A program made the translations under genes and the position numbers. This document shows, piece by piece, positions 36,017 through 45,120 of a stretch of DNA of 64,000 nucleotides. Source of the stretch: Microbulbifer pacificus (GTDB lineage: Bacteria > Pseudomonadota > Gammaproteobacteria > Pseudomonadales > Cellvibrionaceae). The notes beneath the pieces were generated by a model. It did no database searches. It worked only from the letters and a program-made list of their open reading frames with translations, and was not told where the DNA came from. Location of the stretch: NCBI RefSeq assembly GCF_002959965.1, contig NZ_PREV01000026.1:255501-319500 (forward strand), in the 5' to 3' direction. Positions within the stretch are counted from its first letter, which is position 1, and each line of letters opens with the position of its first letter.

Positions 36017-38551
36017 ATGAAAAATAATCACCCGATACTCTCCATGCACAGCCTGATCACCGGGCTTGCGGCTTCACTGCTGGGCGCGGCTATCCAGGTC
36101 CACGCCGCCCCAATGCCAGCCAACCCACCCAGCAGCACCGCCGTGGACATGACCATCCGCGCCCCGGTGGAACCCAGATACAACCCCCAGCAGGTAACGC
36201 CGCAAGTCGTTCCCCTGCAATGGCAGAACTTCTCACTGCTCGCGGCGGAACCATTGGATACCTGCGATGCAGCAGGCTATGCACAGAACAGTGGGCAGGC
36301 ATTGGTTGACCATATCCTTCAGTCTGAAAGCAGCTGCATCAACGATCTGTACGATGGCAACAGTACGAGCTTCGCCAGTTTCACCAGCCAGAAGATGATC
36401 ACCGTCGCCAACGCTGCCCAGCAGATGGCGGCAAACTACCGTGCAGCCGATGGCGACACCAGTATCAACAAGCTGTTTTATTTTCTTCGCACGGGTTACT
36501 ACCTTCAGTACTACTATCCGGACAACGTGAGCTTTTCCGGCAATGTGCAAAACTCGGTCACCGGCGCACTGGATACTTTTGTAGCCAATCCGGATTTTTA
36601 TGCGCTTTCAAGCAGCAACGGGAGCGCAACGATTGATGCGATAGTCCTGATTGACAGCGCCGAAGAGAACGCGCGCTACCTTCCTGTTGTGAAAGAGTGG
36701 CTCCAGCGATGGAACCCGCAGGCGGCCGCAATCAGCAGCCTGCGCGCATCGGTGAACGGGATCTTTAACGTGCTGTTTCGGGGTCACTATTCCAGCACCT
36801 TTATCAACACGGCGGGAAGCGATTCCCAGCTGATTCAGCTATTGGGAGGATTCGCCCGCGCGGACTGGATGCTGGATTCCGATGCGCAGTTCATGCAGGA
36901 GAATGCCGCGCGCGAACTCACGCGATTCCTGCAATACACTACGAGTCCCAACTACAACACCGTCGTTGCGGAAACCCACCTGCTTCTCGATCACTACAGC
37001 ATGACAGGTACCGGCCAGGGAGTTTGGATCGCTGCCGCCAGCAACGCGGATTACTATGGAGATTGTGCAGAGTTCGATATCTGCGGATTTGAGGAAGATC
37101 TGCAGCAGTATGTGCTGGCGTATCACCATACCTGTAGCAACAGCCTGAAGATTCTCGCTCAGGATATGAATTCAGTAGAGTTTGCCGATTCCTGCGCTCA
37201 GCTCTCCGACCAGGAATCCTACTTCCATCAACTACTCAACACCAATTACAACCCCGTGGCGGACGATCTGAATACCGACCTTGAGGTTGTGGTGTTTGAT
37301 GATTGGAATGAATACAACACCTATGCATCCCTGTTCTACGGCATCAACACCGACAACGGCGGCATGTACCTGGAAGGTAACCCGGCGATTGCCGGCAATC
37401 AGGCCCGCTTTATTGCACACGAGGCGGACTGGCTGAGACCGGATTTTGAAGTGTGGAATCTGACCCACGAATATGTGCACTACCTGGACGGGCGCTACAA
37501 CCTGTACGGCGGTTTCGCCGATGCTAAAACAGAAAGCCACAAAACCGTATGGTGGATCGAGGGGCTTGCGGAATATGTCTCCAAGAAAAACTACAACGAC
37601 ACCGCGGTCAATCTCGGGCGAAGCGGTGCCTTCAATCTGAGCGAAATCTTCGCGAACACCTACAGCAGTGGTCAGGACCGTGTTTATCGCTGGGGTTATC
37701 TCGCAGTGCGCTTCATGTTTGAAAAGCATCACAATGACGTTGTTCAACTGCTTGCGTATCTGCGCGCCGGTAATTACGACGCGTACCTGAACTACCTGAA
37801 CAACATCGGCACCAGCTATGACAGCGCGTGGCAGACCTGGCTGCAGCAGGTGGAAAGCACCACCGATGACGGCGGTGACAACGGTGGGGATACCCCCTCC
37901 CCTATTGAAAATAACCAGGAAATTAACGGCATCTCTGTGTCCACCCAGGGCGACGACGTCATCTACTACATAGACGTACCCGAGAATACCGAGACGCTCA
38001 GTATCGCCATCAGCGGCGGCAGCGGTGACGCGGATCTCTATCTACGTCACGGCAGTGAGCCCACAGACAGTGCCTACGACTGCAGACCCTACATCGGAGG
38101 TAACGTGGAGGTGTGCGATGTCGAGAATCCACAGGTTGGACGCTGGTATATACGCATAAAAGCCTATCAGGCATTTTCAGGGGTGAACCTGCTGGCAAGC
38201 TATGTTGCCGCCAGCACACCAAGCTGTACCGGCACTCCGGTGGGTTACGGCAATCTTGAGCTCAATACGAGTACCTGTATCAGCGACGGGAACAGCATCA
38301 ACTATTACTACACCTATATTCCGGCGGGCACCAACTCCCTGACGATTAACCTGTTTGGTGGCGAAGGAAATGCGGACCTGTATGTGAACGATGCAACCTG
38401 GGCGACCAGCAGTGACTATGATCAGCGCTCCACCAATGGCGATAACAGCGAGTCCATTACCGTAAACACCCCGGAAACGGGCTGGTATTACATCTCGGTG
38501 CTGACCAGTGAAGGTTTCACCGGCGCCGGTATCCAGTTGATTGCCAATTAA
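36017..38551 (+). CDS. secreted M9 collagenase with two PPC-type domains
   Basis: Secreted zinc metalloprotease of 844 residues that degrades native collagen. In order: signal peptide ending near IQVHA (about residue 31), an M9 N-terminal activator region (about 75-400), the catalytic region with His484-Glu485-x-x-His488 (LTHEYVHYLDGRYN) and the third ligand Glu515 (VWWIEGLAEYVSKK), then two beta-rich pre-peptidase C-terminal-like domains (about 640-730 and 750-844; segments SGGSGDADLYLRHG and FGGEGNADLYVNDA). The layout fits Vibrio-type collagenases. Its promoter region has the TTATTG-type operator shared with the hydroxyproline genes, which links collagen attack with catabolism. A second M9 gene follows after 145 bp. 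Confidence 0.95.
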   Translation: MKNNHPILSMHSLITGLAASLLGAAIQVHAAPMPANPPSSTAVDMTIRAPVEPRYNPQQVTPQVVPLQWQNFSLLAAEPLDTCDAAGYAQNSGQALVDHILQSESSCINDLYDGNSTSFASFTSQKMITVANAAQQMAANYRAADGDTSINKLFYFLRTGYYLQYYYPDNVSFSGNVQNSVTGALDTFVANPDFYALSSSNGSATIDAIVLIDSAEENARYLPVVKEWLQRWNPQAAAISSLRASVNGIFNVLFRGHYSSTFINTAGSDSQLIQLLGGFARADWMLDSDAQFMQENAARELTRFLQYTTSPNYNTVVAETHLLLDHYSMTGTGQGVWIAAASNADYYGDCAEFDICGFEEDLQQYVLAYHHTCSNSLKILAQDMNSVEFADSCAQLSDQESYFHQLLNTNYNPVADDLNTDLEVVVFDDWNEYNTYASLFYGINTDNGGMYLEGNPAIAGNQARFIAHEADWLRPDFEVWNLTHEYVHYLDGRYNLYGGFADAKTESHKTVWWIEGLAEYVSKKNYNDTAVNLGRSGAFNLSEIFANTYSSGQDRVYRWGYLAVRFMFEKHHNDVVQLLAYLRAGNYDAYLNYLNNIGTSYDSAWQTWLQQVESTTDDGGDNGGDTPSPIENNQEINGISVSTQGDDVIYYIDVPENTETLSIAISGGSGDADLYLRHGSEPTDSAYDCRPYIGGNVEVCDVENPQVGRWYIRIKAYQAFSGVNLLASYVAASTPSCTGTPVGYGNLELNTSTCISDGNSINYYYTYIPAGTNSLTINLFGGEGNADLYVNDATWATSSDYDQRSTNGDNSESITVNTPETGWYYISVLTSEGFTGAGIQLIAN

Positions 38552-38565
38552 TTACTGAGTATTTC

Positions 38566-38592
38566 AGATCCCGGTCCGGACGGCCGGGATCT
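38566..38592 (+). terminator. hairpin between the two collagenase genes
   Basis: Perfect 9-bp stem AGATCCCGG / CCGGGATCT starting 15 bp after the stop. Only a weak T-rich stretch follows, so termination may be partial. Confidence 0.5.
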
Positions 38593-38660
38593 GTCTTCGC
38601 CGGCTCGCCAGCTCCTGCCAATAAAATGTAACTTCCGCTACTTGTTTTTCGCATTATTTG

Positions 38661-38678
38661 TTATTGTACACACAATAA
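38661..38678. promoter_or_regulatory. TTATTG-type operator before collagenase 2
   Basis: TTATTG and CAATAA half-sites are exact but are separated by 6 bp (TACACA) rather than 4. An additional half-site-like TTATTTG directly precedes the left one. It ends 18 bp before the start codon. Confidence 0.65.
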
Positions 38679-38696
38679 TAATATGGAGAAAAACAA

Positions 38697-40511
38697 ATGC
38701 CGACACACGATATATCCAAACTTCCGGGAACCATGCGCGCTGCCGCAATGGCCATTTCAATACTGGGTTTTTCACTACTGGGCCTTTCAACAGGCTGCAG
38801 TAAAAATCCGGCCGACAACTTCCTCTCACAACTGAATGATCCCGACACAACGCTCTGGGAAGCTGGCCATCTCCACCAACCACAACAGTTTTCGGCCGCA
38901 CTGAGCCAGCTGGACCGGTTATCCGCGGACGCTGAGGCCGATTTCAACGACCTGGATTCACTGCTCTACTATCTTCGTGCCTACAGCTACCTTGGCAGCC
39001 TCGAAGGTATCGACGACCTGCAGTGGTTTACGCTCGATAAGATCCTGACCCAACTGCGACAACACCCCCTGTTCACTCAACGAACCGACGAAGGTGCCCG
39101 GTTGCAGGAGCATTTTGTGGTCGCCCTCTACCGATACTACAACCGCGCACCGCTGTCAGCCCGTCTCACCCCGCACCTGGATTCCATATACGGTATCCTC
39201 AGCCGATATACACCGGAAGTGGCGGGACTGAGCGAGCAAGCAAGCTACAGTCTTTGGGAGGCCTATCGCGCGATCGGGTTTCTCGCGTATGAAGCAAGAA
39301 ACAACCCGCTGATAAAGCAGGCACTGCTGGCCAAAACCCCCGCGACCGATGTGCTGCTCAACAACGCGCAAGCCATACCCGATTCGGCAAGTGCCGGGCT
39401 ATGGCGTCTGCAACATGCGCTCTGGGCACTGGGAAACCTCCAGATACTCGTCGACGATGACACAAAGACTTCTGAACTGGATGAGGCCGTCTGGCAGCTG
39501 CTGTCAAAAGATCTGCCCTTCCTCGCGCCGAAGGACCAGCGCAAGCTCTATACGCGCCCCTATCTGGTTACCTCGTTTCGCGGGAAAAGCGCCTGCGAAG
39601 AGCAGTTTTCCGGTCGATGCCACTTTCCAGACGAGGAAGTGGCACTCCCCATCAAACACGGCTGCTCACCTTCCATTCTGATCCGTGCCAACAGTATCAG
39701 TGAATCCGCATTAGCCGCGGCCTGTGACACCCTGCTTGCCCAGGAAAGCGATTTTCACCATAAACTGCAGAGCCATCACAAACCCGTGCACGAAGATCAC
39801 AACGACCGGTTGGAAGTGGTCGTTTTCGACAATTACAGCCAGTACAACGAATACGCCGCATTACTCTTTGATATCAACACCAATAATGGCGGTATGTTTC
39901 TGGAAGGCGATCCGGGGAAAGCGGAGAACCAGGCACGATTTATCGCCTTCGAAGCATTCTGGATCAATCCCGACTTCCGCATCTGGAATCTGGAGCACGA
40001 ATACGTGCATTACCTGGACGGCCGATTCAATAAATGGGGTGGCTTCGGGCATTTCCCCAGCCATATGGTCTGGTGGTCAGAAGGGCTCGCCAATTACATA
40101 GCCCATGGAGAAGACTACGACAGTGCAGAGCGCGACCTGGGGAGCACCCGACCGTCTGAATATCCCACCCTGCAACAGATTTTCTCGACAACCTACGACG
40201 ACGGCACCGCGCGGATTTACTCCTGGAGTTACCTGGCAATTCGTTTCCTCTATCAGCGGGATCCGGATAGCCTCAACAAGCTGGCGACGTACTTACGCGA
40301 GGACAATTTCCAGGGGTATCGCGATCAGTTGGACCAATTCGCCCAACACTGGCAGGGCGACTTTTTTACATGGCTGCAGCGCATCACGCCCGGAACCAAC
40401 AGCAGCGCGCAGCAGGAAGTACTGCCACGCAAGCTCTACCGCTATCTGTATAGAGACTACCTGCAACCCGCGGACCTCCCCCTGACACCCCGACACCACC
40501 ACGTCATTTAA
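38697..40511 (+). CDS. M9 collagenase-like lipoprotein
   Basis: Second M9-family metalloprotease, 604 residues, without PPC domains. The N-terminus has a hydrophobic helix and lipobox LSTGC (Cys34), so the protein is probably lipid-anchored, on the cell surface or in the periplasm. The zinc site is His434-Glu-x-x-His438 (LEHEYVHYLDGRFN) with Glu462 (VWWSEGLANYIAHG). It shares many segments with the upstream collagenase, such as NNGGMFLEGDPGKAENQARF against NNGGMYLEGNPAIAGNQARF, so the pair arose by duplication. GGAGA precedes the start. It may finish degradation of released collagen fragments near the cell; this is inference. Confidence 0.9.
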   Translation: MPTHDISKLPGTMRAAAMAISILGFSLLGLSTGCSKNPADNFLSQLNDPDTTLWEAGHLHQPQQFSAALSQLDRLSADAEADFNDLDSLLYYLRAYSYLGSLEGIDDLQWFTLDKILTQLRQHPLFTQRTDEGARLQEHFVVALYRYYNRAPLSARLTPHLDSIYGILSRYTPEVAGLSEQASYSLWEAYRAIGFLAYEARNNPLIKQALLAKTPATDVLLNNAQAIPDSASAGLWRLQHALWALGNLQILVDDDTKTSELDEAVWQLLSKDLPFLAPKDQRKLYTRPYLVTSFRGKSACEEQFSGRCHFPDEEVALPIKHGCSPSILIRANSISESALAAACDTLLAQESDFHHKLQSHHKPVHEDHNDRLEVVVFDNYSQYNEYAALLFDINTNNGGMFLEGDPGKAENQARFIAFEAFWINPDFRIWNLEHEYVHYLDGRFNKWGGFGHFPSHMVWWSEGLANYIAHGEDYDSAERDLGSTRPSEYPTLQQIFSTTYDDGTARIYSWSYLAIRFLYQRDPDSLNKLATYLREDNFQGYRDQLDQFAQHWQGDFFTWLQRITPGTNSSAQQEVLPRKLYRYLYRDYLQPADLPLTPRHHHVI

Positions 40512-40588
40512 ACGTTCACCGTACCTGCCCATACACCGCCCCGGAGCCAATAAGCCCCGGGAGTTGCCGGTTATCCACCCAAAACAAA

Positions 40589-40604
40589 CTATTGCGCACA
40601 AAAT
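40589..40604. promoter_or_regulatory. TTATTG-type operator, distal copy before TonB receptor
   Basis: CTATTG-CGCA-CAAAAT, a diverged copy of the regulon motif 79 bp before the receptor start. Together with 40628-40643 it forms a pair 39 bp apart. Confidence 0.45.
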
Positions 40605-40627
40605 AAATAATGGATACCCTTATTTTG

Positions 40628-40643
40628 CTCTTGCGTACAATAT
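40628..40643. promoter_or_regulatory. TTATTG-type operator, proximal copy before TonB receptor
   Basis: CTCTTG-CGTA-CAATAT, 39 bp before the receptor start. Confidence 0.5.
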
Positions 40644-40682
40644 AATCTAAATGCAGCCATAACAATAAACGGGTGAACCACA

Positions 40683-43520
40683 ATGCAATTACCTAAGAAA
40701 CTTCTTCCCATCGCGATTGCCGCTGCGGCAAGTCACAGCGGATTACTTCACGCCCAGGCTCAGCAAACGCCCACTGGTGATGCGAGTCTGGAGGAAGTCG
40801 TGGTGACCGGCTCGCGAATCCAGCGCAGTACCTTTGATACCCCCTCGCCGACGTCTGTCATCGATAAAGAATCCATAAAAATGACCGGGGAACTGAATCT
40901 CAATGAGGTGCTATCCACCATGCCGCAGTTTGGCGAGGGATATGATGCGACCTCAGGTAGTTATTCATTCGGTAATTCAGGGTTGAATGCGCTGGATATG
41001 CGCGATCTGGGGGTAGTGCGTACATTGTCGCTGGTAAACGGACACCGCCCTGTGCAGATCACCACCGATGGAAATACCATGGTGACCGAGATCGGCATGA
41101 TCCCCAGCGAACTGGTGGAGCGAGTGGAAGTGCTCACCGGAGGTGCCTCTGCGGTATACGGCGCAGACGCAGTGGCCGGTGTGGTCAATTTCATTCTGAA
41201 GGATAACTATGAGGGGATGTCCGTTCGCACGCAGATAGGAACCTCGCAGGAGGGCGGCGGCGAGACCGGGGGTATCACCTTTACGCTTGGTGAGAACTTT
41301 GCCAATAACCGCGGCAATGTGGCTTTTTCTCTGGATTACTTTGAACAAAAGCCTCTGCTGTTTCGCGAGCGCGACAGCGCCGCTGGACGCACGCGCTATA
41401 TCCCGAACCCGGATAATACCGGTCCCGATGACGGCATTTCGGATTTCATCATCCACAACAACATTACCTACCCGGACTTCAACATCGATGGCAATGTGTT
41501 CGGTGTATGGAACGAAGAGTATGGAGACCTCGATTGGTATGGCATCGAGGGTAATGGCGTCCAACTCAGAACGCCATCATCGGCACTGTCACAGGGCTGG
41601 ATGGCGACCGACGGCAGTGGCTTTGATCCAAACGCCTACAATTTTGCCCGCAGTCCATTCGAGCGTCTGAACGGCTACAGCCGTGTCACCTATGAACTTT
41701 CTGACACGACACAGCTATCTGCCGACCTGATGTATTCCAATACCAAGTCCTATGACGAAATCGACCCCGACTTTATCTGGGGTACCTGGGTCACCCAGGA
41801 AGGACTCGCCGCAAGTGGAATTACTGTTCCCGACGCGGTACAGCAGGTTCTCGCGAACTACGAAGACAATTGGCTGAAAATACCCTATACCTTCACCAGT
41901 GCCGGCCCGCGCTGGCACAAGAACGACCGCGAATATCTTGCCGTCAGCGCGACACTTGCTGGTGAATTCAGCAATGGCTGGCACTGGGACACCTATATCA
42001 ACAGTGGCTACACGGATGCGGTACTCACACGCGGCAACAGCCTGCGTTACGACCGTATTGATACCAGCACATTTACCTTGATAGGCCCCTGTGTCGAAGA
42101 GGGAAACTGCCCCGAGTTCTCTCCATTTACCCAGGCATCCGCCGCGGTGAATGATTATCTGATGGTTCACGACGAAACCATCACAAACGTTACCCAACAT
42201 TCTTTCGCGGCAAACCTTACTGGCGACCTGTTCAAGCTGCCGGCAGGCGTAGTGAAATTCGGCGCGGGATTCGAGTCCCGTTATGAAAACCTCGACTACC
42301 AGCCCTCGGAACTCTGGCAATCCGGACTGCTCAGCTCACAGCAAACCCCAATCGACGACAAAAGCCGCACGGTCCACGAAGTCTATAGTGAGTTGCTGGT
42401 ACCATTACTGGCTGAACTCCCGCTTATGGAGTCTCTGGAATTTGAAACCGCCGTACGCGCCGCGGAATACTCTACCGAAGCGGCCAACTTTACCAGCTGG
42501 AAGACCGGCCTGAACTGGACGTTGAACGACAGTATACGGTTCAGAAGCGTTTACTCCCTGGCTGTACGCGCACCGCAACTGGGTGAAATGTTCCTCGGTA
42601 CCAGTATCGGCTACACCGACCTGACAGACCCGTGTGACTCGGACCAAATCGATGGAGGGCCAGCGGACGGTCGCCGTATGGAGAACTGCGCCGCGCTCGG
42701 TATCACCGACGGCTGGGATTCCAATCTGAAAGGTCAGCGCGGCCGGGTAATTTCCGAGGGGAACGACGAACTGCGCGAGGAAGAGGCCACCACCTTTACC
42801 GCCGGGTTCGTATTCACCCCCTCCTTTACCGAAAGGCTGAATATTTCCGTCGACTACTACGATATTGACCTTTCGGACATGATCGTACGTTTCGGAGCCG
42901 GCAATACTCTCGCCCTGTGTGTCGATTCGGAAAGTATCAACAACAATTTCTGCAGCCAGGTCATCCGCTTGGCGAATGGCGATGTGGCATCCGTAAAAGA
43001 CACATTCATCAATGCCGATGGTGCACGCAGAACAGGTATTGATATCGAAGCCGACTACCAGTTCAACCTGCAGGATACGCTCGGCCTTGCGGGCGACCTT
43101 CACTTCAATCTTGTGACCAACCGGCAGCTCGAAAGCTCCTACACATCCACCAACAATCTTACGGGTGAACTGGAAACAACCGATTATCTGGGAGAATTTG
43201 GCGTGCCCGAGTGGAAGGCCGATTTGACAACCACCTACTATGTCGATGACCTCACCCTGCGTCTCACCACCAAATACACACAGGGTGGTCCCATCGATCT
43301 GGACGGCCGAAAGGAGCGTTACGAGAACAGCGTTGTTGAGGACTCCCTCTACTTCAACTTATGGTCGGGATACCAGATTACACAGTCAACCCAGCTCTAT
43401 CTTGGGGTGAACAACCTTACCGGTGAAACCTGGACCAACCACCCCTACACCTCTTACGGATCCGCGAATTACTCCCTGCTGGGTCGCTATCTGTACGCGG
43501 GGCTCAAACTGACATTCTGA
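40683..43520 (+). CDS. TonB-dependent receptor of the collagen locus
   Basis: Outer-membrane receptor of 945 residues: signal peptide ending near LLHAQ, TonB-box-like SLEEVVVTGSRIQRS, plug motifs LNLNEVLSTMPQFGEGYD, LVNGHRPVQITTDGN and VEVLTGGASAVYGADAVAGV, and a C-terminal strand ending YLYAGLKLTF. The plug type (GASAVYGADAVAGVVNF) is the subclass often found with peptide substrates. It lies between the collagenases and the hydroxyproline genes and carries two copies of their operator, so uptake of collagen-derived peptides is the favoured inference. A strong terminator follows. Confidence 0.93.
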   Translation: MQLPKKLLPIAIAAAASHSGLLHAQAQQTPTGDASLEEVVVTGSRIQRSTFDTPSPTSVIDKESIKMTGELNLNEVLSTMPQFGEGYDATSGSYSFGNSGLNALDMRDLGVVRTLSLVNGHRPVQITTDGNTMVTEIGMIPSELVERVEVLTGGASAVYGADAVAGVVNFILKDNYEGMSVRTQIGTSQEGGGETGGITFTLGENFANNRGNVAFSLDYFEQKPLLFRERDSAAGRTRYIPNPDNTGPDDGISDFIIHNNITYPDFNIDGNVFGVWNEEYGDLDWYGIEGNGVQLRTPSSALSQGWMATDGSGFDPNAYNFARSPFERLNGYSRVTYELSDTTQLSADLMYSNTKSYDEIDPDFIWGTWVTQEGLAASGITVPDAVQQVLANYEDNWLKIPYTFTSAGPRWHKNDREYLAVSATLAGEFSNGWHWDTYINSGYTDAVLTRGNSLRYDRIDTSTFTLIGPCVEEGNCPEFSPFTQASAAVNDYLMVHDETITNVTQHSFAANLTGDLFKLPAGVVKFGAGFESRYENLDYQPSELWQSGLLSSQQTPIDDKSRTVHEVYSELLVPLLAELPLMESLEFETAVRAAEYSTEAANFTSWKTGLNWTLNDSIRFRSVYSLAVRAPQLGEMFLGTSIGYTDLTDPCDSDQIDGGPADGRRMENCAALGITDGWDSNLKGQRGRVISEGNDELREEEATTFTAGFVFTPSFTERLNISVDYYDIDLSDMIVRFGAGNTLALCVDSESINNNFCSQVIRLANGDVASVKDTFINADGARRTGIDIEADYQFNLQDTLGLAGDLHFNLVTNRQLESSYTSTNNLTGELETTDYLGEFGVPEWKADLTTTYYVDDLTLRLTTKYTQGGPIDLDGRKERYENSVVEDSLYFNLWSGYQITQSTQLYLGVNNLTGETWTNHPYTSYGSANYSLLGRYLYAGLKLTF

Positions 43521-43623
43521 TCCCCGAGAAAACCGTTCTTCTGAGCCTGACCGTCACCCCTGATCTCACAGGATCTTGCCCTTAAAGGGAATTTTCAGAG
43601 ATTGCTGGACCTCTCTGCTTACT

Positions 43624-43647
43624 GCGCCGCTCTGCGGCGCTTTTTTT
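43624..43647 (+). terminator. terminator after the TonB receptor
   Basis: Stem GCGCCGC / GCGGCGC with a TCT loop and seven T residues. Confidence 0.9.
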
Positions 43648-43678
43648 CGGCTTGTTGGACCTTCCCGAGAAGGTCCGT

Positions 43679-43704
43679 TAAAAAAATCCCGGCTGCAGCC
43701 GGGA
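43679..43704 (-). terminator. terminator of the D-hydroxyproline dehydrogenase transcript
   Basis: Palindrome TCCCGGCTGCAGCCGGGA followed, on the minus strand, by a run of T residues. Confidence 0.85.
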
Positions 43705-43825
43705 CCTTGAATGTCGGTTAAAGGAGAGTGATACGAAATCCGAATTTATGATGTATCCCTGCTGAGGATGATGTTGCACAACATGCCCGGGGGAAATGAA
43801 GGGTAAACAATCTCCCCCGCGGATC

Positions 43826-45091
43826 TTATTGAAACCGCTTGATACTGAATGGCGAAAGATCAATTTCAGGGGCCTTGCCTTCTAGTTGATCCGCTACCAA
43901 CTCCGCCGTGATTGCCGCCTGCGTCAGTCCGAGATGTTGGTGGCCAAAAGCGAAGGCCAGCCGGGGGTTCTCCGGAGCAATGCCCAAGACCGGGAGTGAA
44001 TCCGGCAGTGAGGGACGGAATCCCATCCAACGGGTCGCCCCACGATTCTCAATGCCCGGTAACAGCGATTGCGCGTGCTTGAACAGGATATCTGCTCTGG
44101 CGTAATTCGGCTCAGCTTCAAGCCCCGCCAACTCAACGGTTCCAGCAAGACGTAATCCTTCCTCCATAGGTGTCATCACGAACGAACGCTCGAAGGACAC
44201 CAATGGCCGTGTCAGTTCACAACCGGCGTTCGGCAACATCAGGTGATAACCACGCTCGGTATCCAACGGCACCCGGTACCCCAGCTGTTGCGCAAATTTC
44301 TTCGACCAGCTGCCGGTGGCGATGACCAGCCGCTGCGCGGAAATCTTTTTCCCACTCGAAAGGCGGATGTCGACCGAACCACTGGCATTTTCCAGGCCGA
44401 CCACTTCATCGCGCAGGGTTTCTCCCCCTCCGCACATAAACGACTGGGCAAGGCACGTCACCAATCGATATGGATTAGTGGTATGCGCTGTACGGGGGAA
44501 ATAGAGCCCCCCCGCAACCGCCGGTCCCAACGCCGGCTCCAGTGCCCGAATTTCGTCCGCGGCAAGTGACTGGATTTCGACACCATATCCCTTAAGCAGA
44601 TCAACCGTCGACTGGTTCCTGTGCGCGGAGTCCGGACGCTCGTACACCGTCAAGGCTCCGCGCTTGGTCATCAGGTCCGTCAGACCGGTGCGGCCGAGCA
44701 AGCGGTCGTAGCTTTCGATGGAGCGACCATTGAGCGCACGCAAATGCTGACAGGATCGTTCTACATTCCCCGGTGCAGCCGCCATCGCAAATCGCATCAG
44801 CCACGGCAGGGCTTTGTGAAAGTAGCTCCAGCGGATGGATAGAGGCCCGAGAGGGTCCATCAACAGTTTGGGAACTGACAAAATAGTTTTCATGTTCGCC
44901 AGCGGCAACACAACGTCGGTGGCGAAATGTCCGGCATTTCCGTAGGAGCAGCCCCGCCCGGGAGATTCCCGGTCGATAAGAGTAACCTTGTGCCCCCGGT
45001 ACTGCAGCTGCTCCGCCACGGCAACTCCGACAATTCCCGCACCGATGACCACCATCGGGCGAATCTCATTCAGCACGTTTGCTTCTTGCAT
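43826..45091 (-). CDS. FAD-dependent D-amino acid dehydrogenase, likely cis-4-hydroxy-D-proline dehydrogenase
   Basis: DadA-type flavoprotein of 421 residues. The FAD motif is VVIGAGIVGVAVAEQLQYRG (residues about 14-33), and the C-terminal segment MGFRPSLPDSLPVLGIAP is typical of D-amino acid dehydrogenases. The context points to oxidation of cis-4-hydroxy-D-proline, the epimerase product, to pyrroline-4-hydroxy-2-carboxylate: the epimerase, deaminase and semialdehyde dehydrogenase all lie within 6 kb. AGAGG precedes the start. It is 29 bp downstream of the prolidase gene on the same strand. A general D-proline/D-alanine dehydrogenase is the alternative. Confidence 0.87.
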   Translation of the reverse strand: MQEANVLNEIRPMVVIGAGIVGVAVAEQLQYRGHKVTLIDRESPGRGCSYGNAGHFATDVVLPLANMKTILSVPKLLMDPLGPLSIRWSYFHKALPWLMRFAMAAAPGNVERSCQHLRALNGRSIESYDRLLGRTGLTDLMTKRGALTVYERPDSAHRNQSTVDLLKGYGVEIQSLAADEIRALEPALGPAVAGGLYFPRTAHTTNPYRLVTCLAQSFMCGGGETLRDEVVGLENASGSVDIRLSSGKKISAQRLVIATGSWSKKFAQQLGYRVPLDTERGYHLMLPNAGCELTRPLVSFERSFVMTPMEEGLRLAGTVELAGLEAEPNYARADILFKHAQSLLPGIENRGATRWMGFRPSLPDSLPVLGIAPENPRLAFAFGHQHLGLTQAAITAELVADQLEGKAPEIDLSPFSIKRFQ

Positions 45092-45120
45092 ACCCTGAAC
45101 CTCTGGCGATTTTCGGTTTC

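Larger units (their letters stand above)
43521..43825. other. intergenic region with two oppositely oriented terminators
   Basis: No gene is seen. The region separates the convergent receptor and dehydrogenase genes. It contains the receptor terminator (43624-43647), a hairpin GGACCTT/AAGGTCC near 43657-43676, and the minus-strand terminator (43679-43704). Confidence 0.7.
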
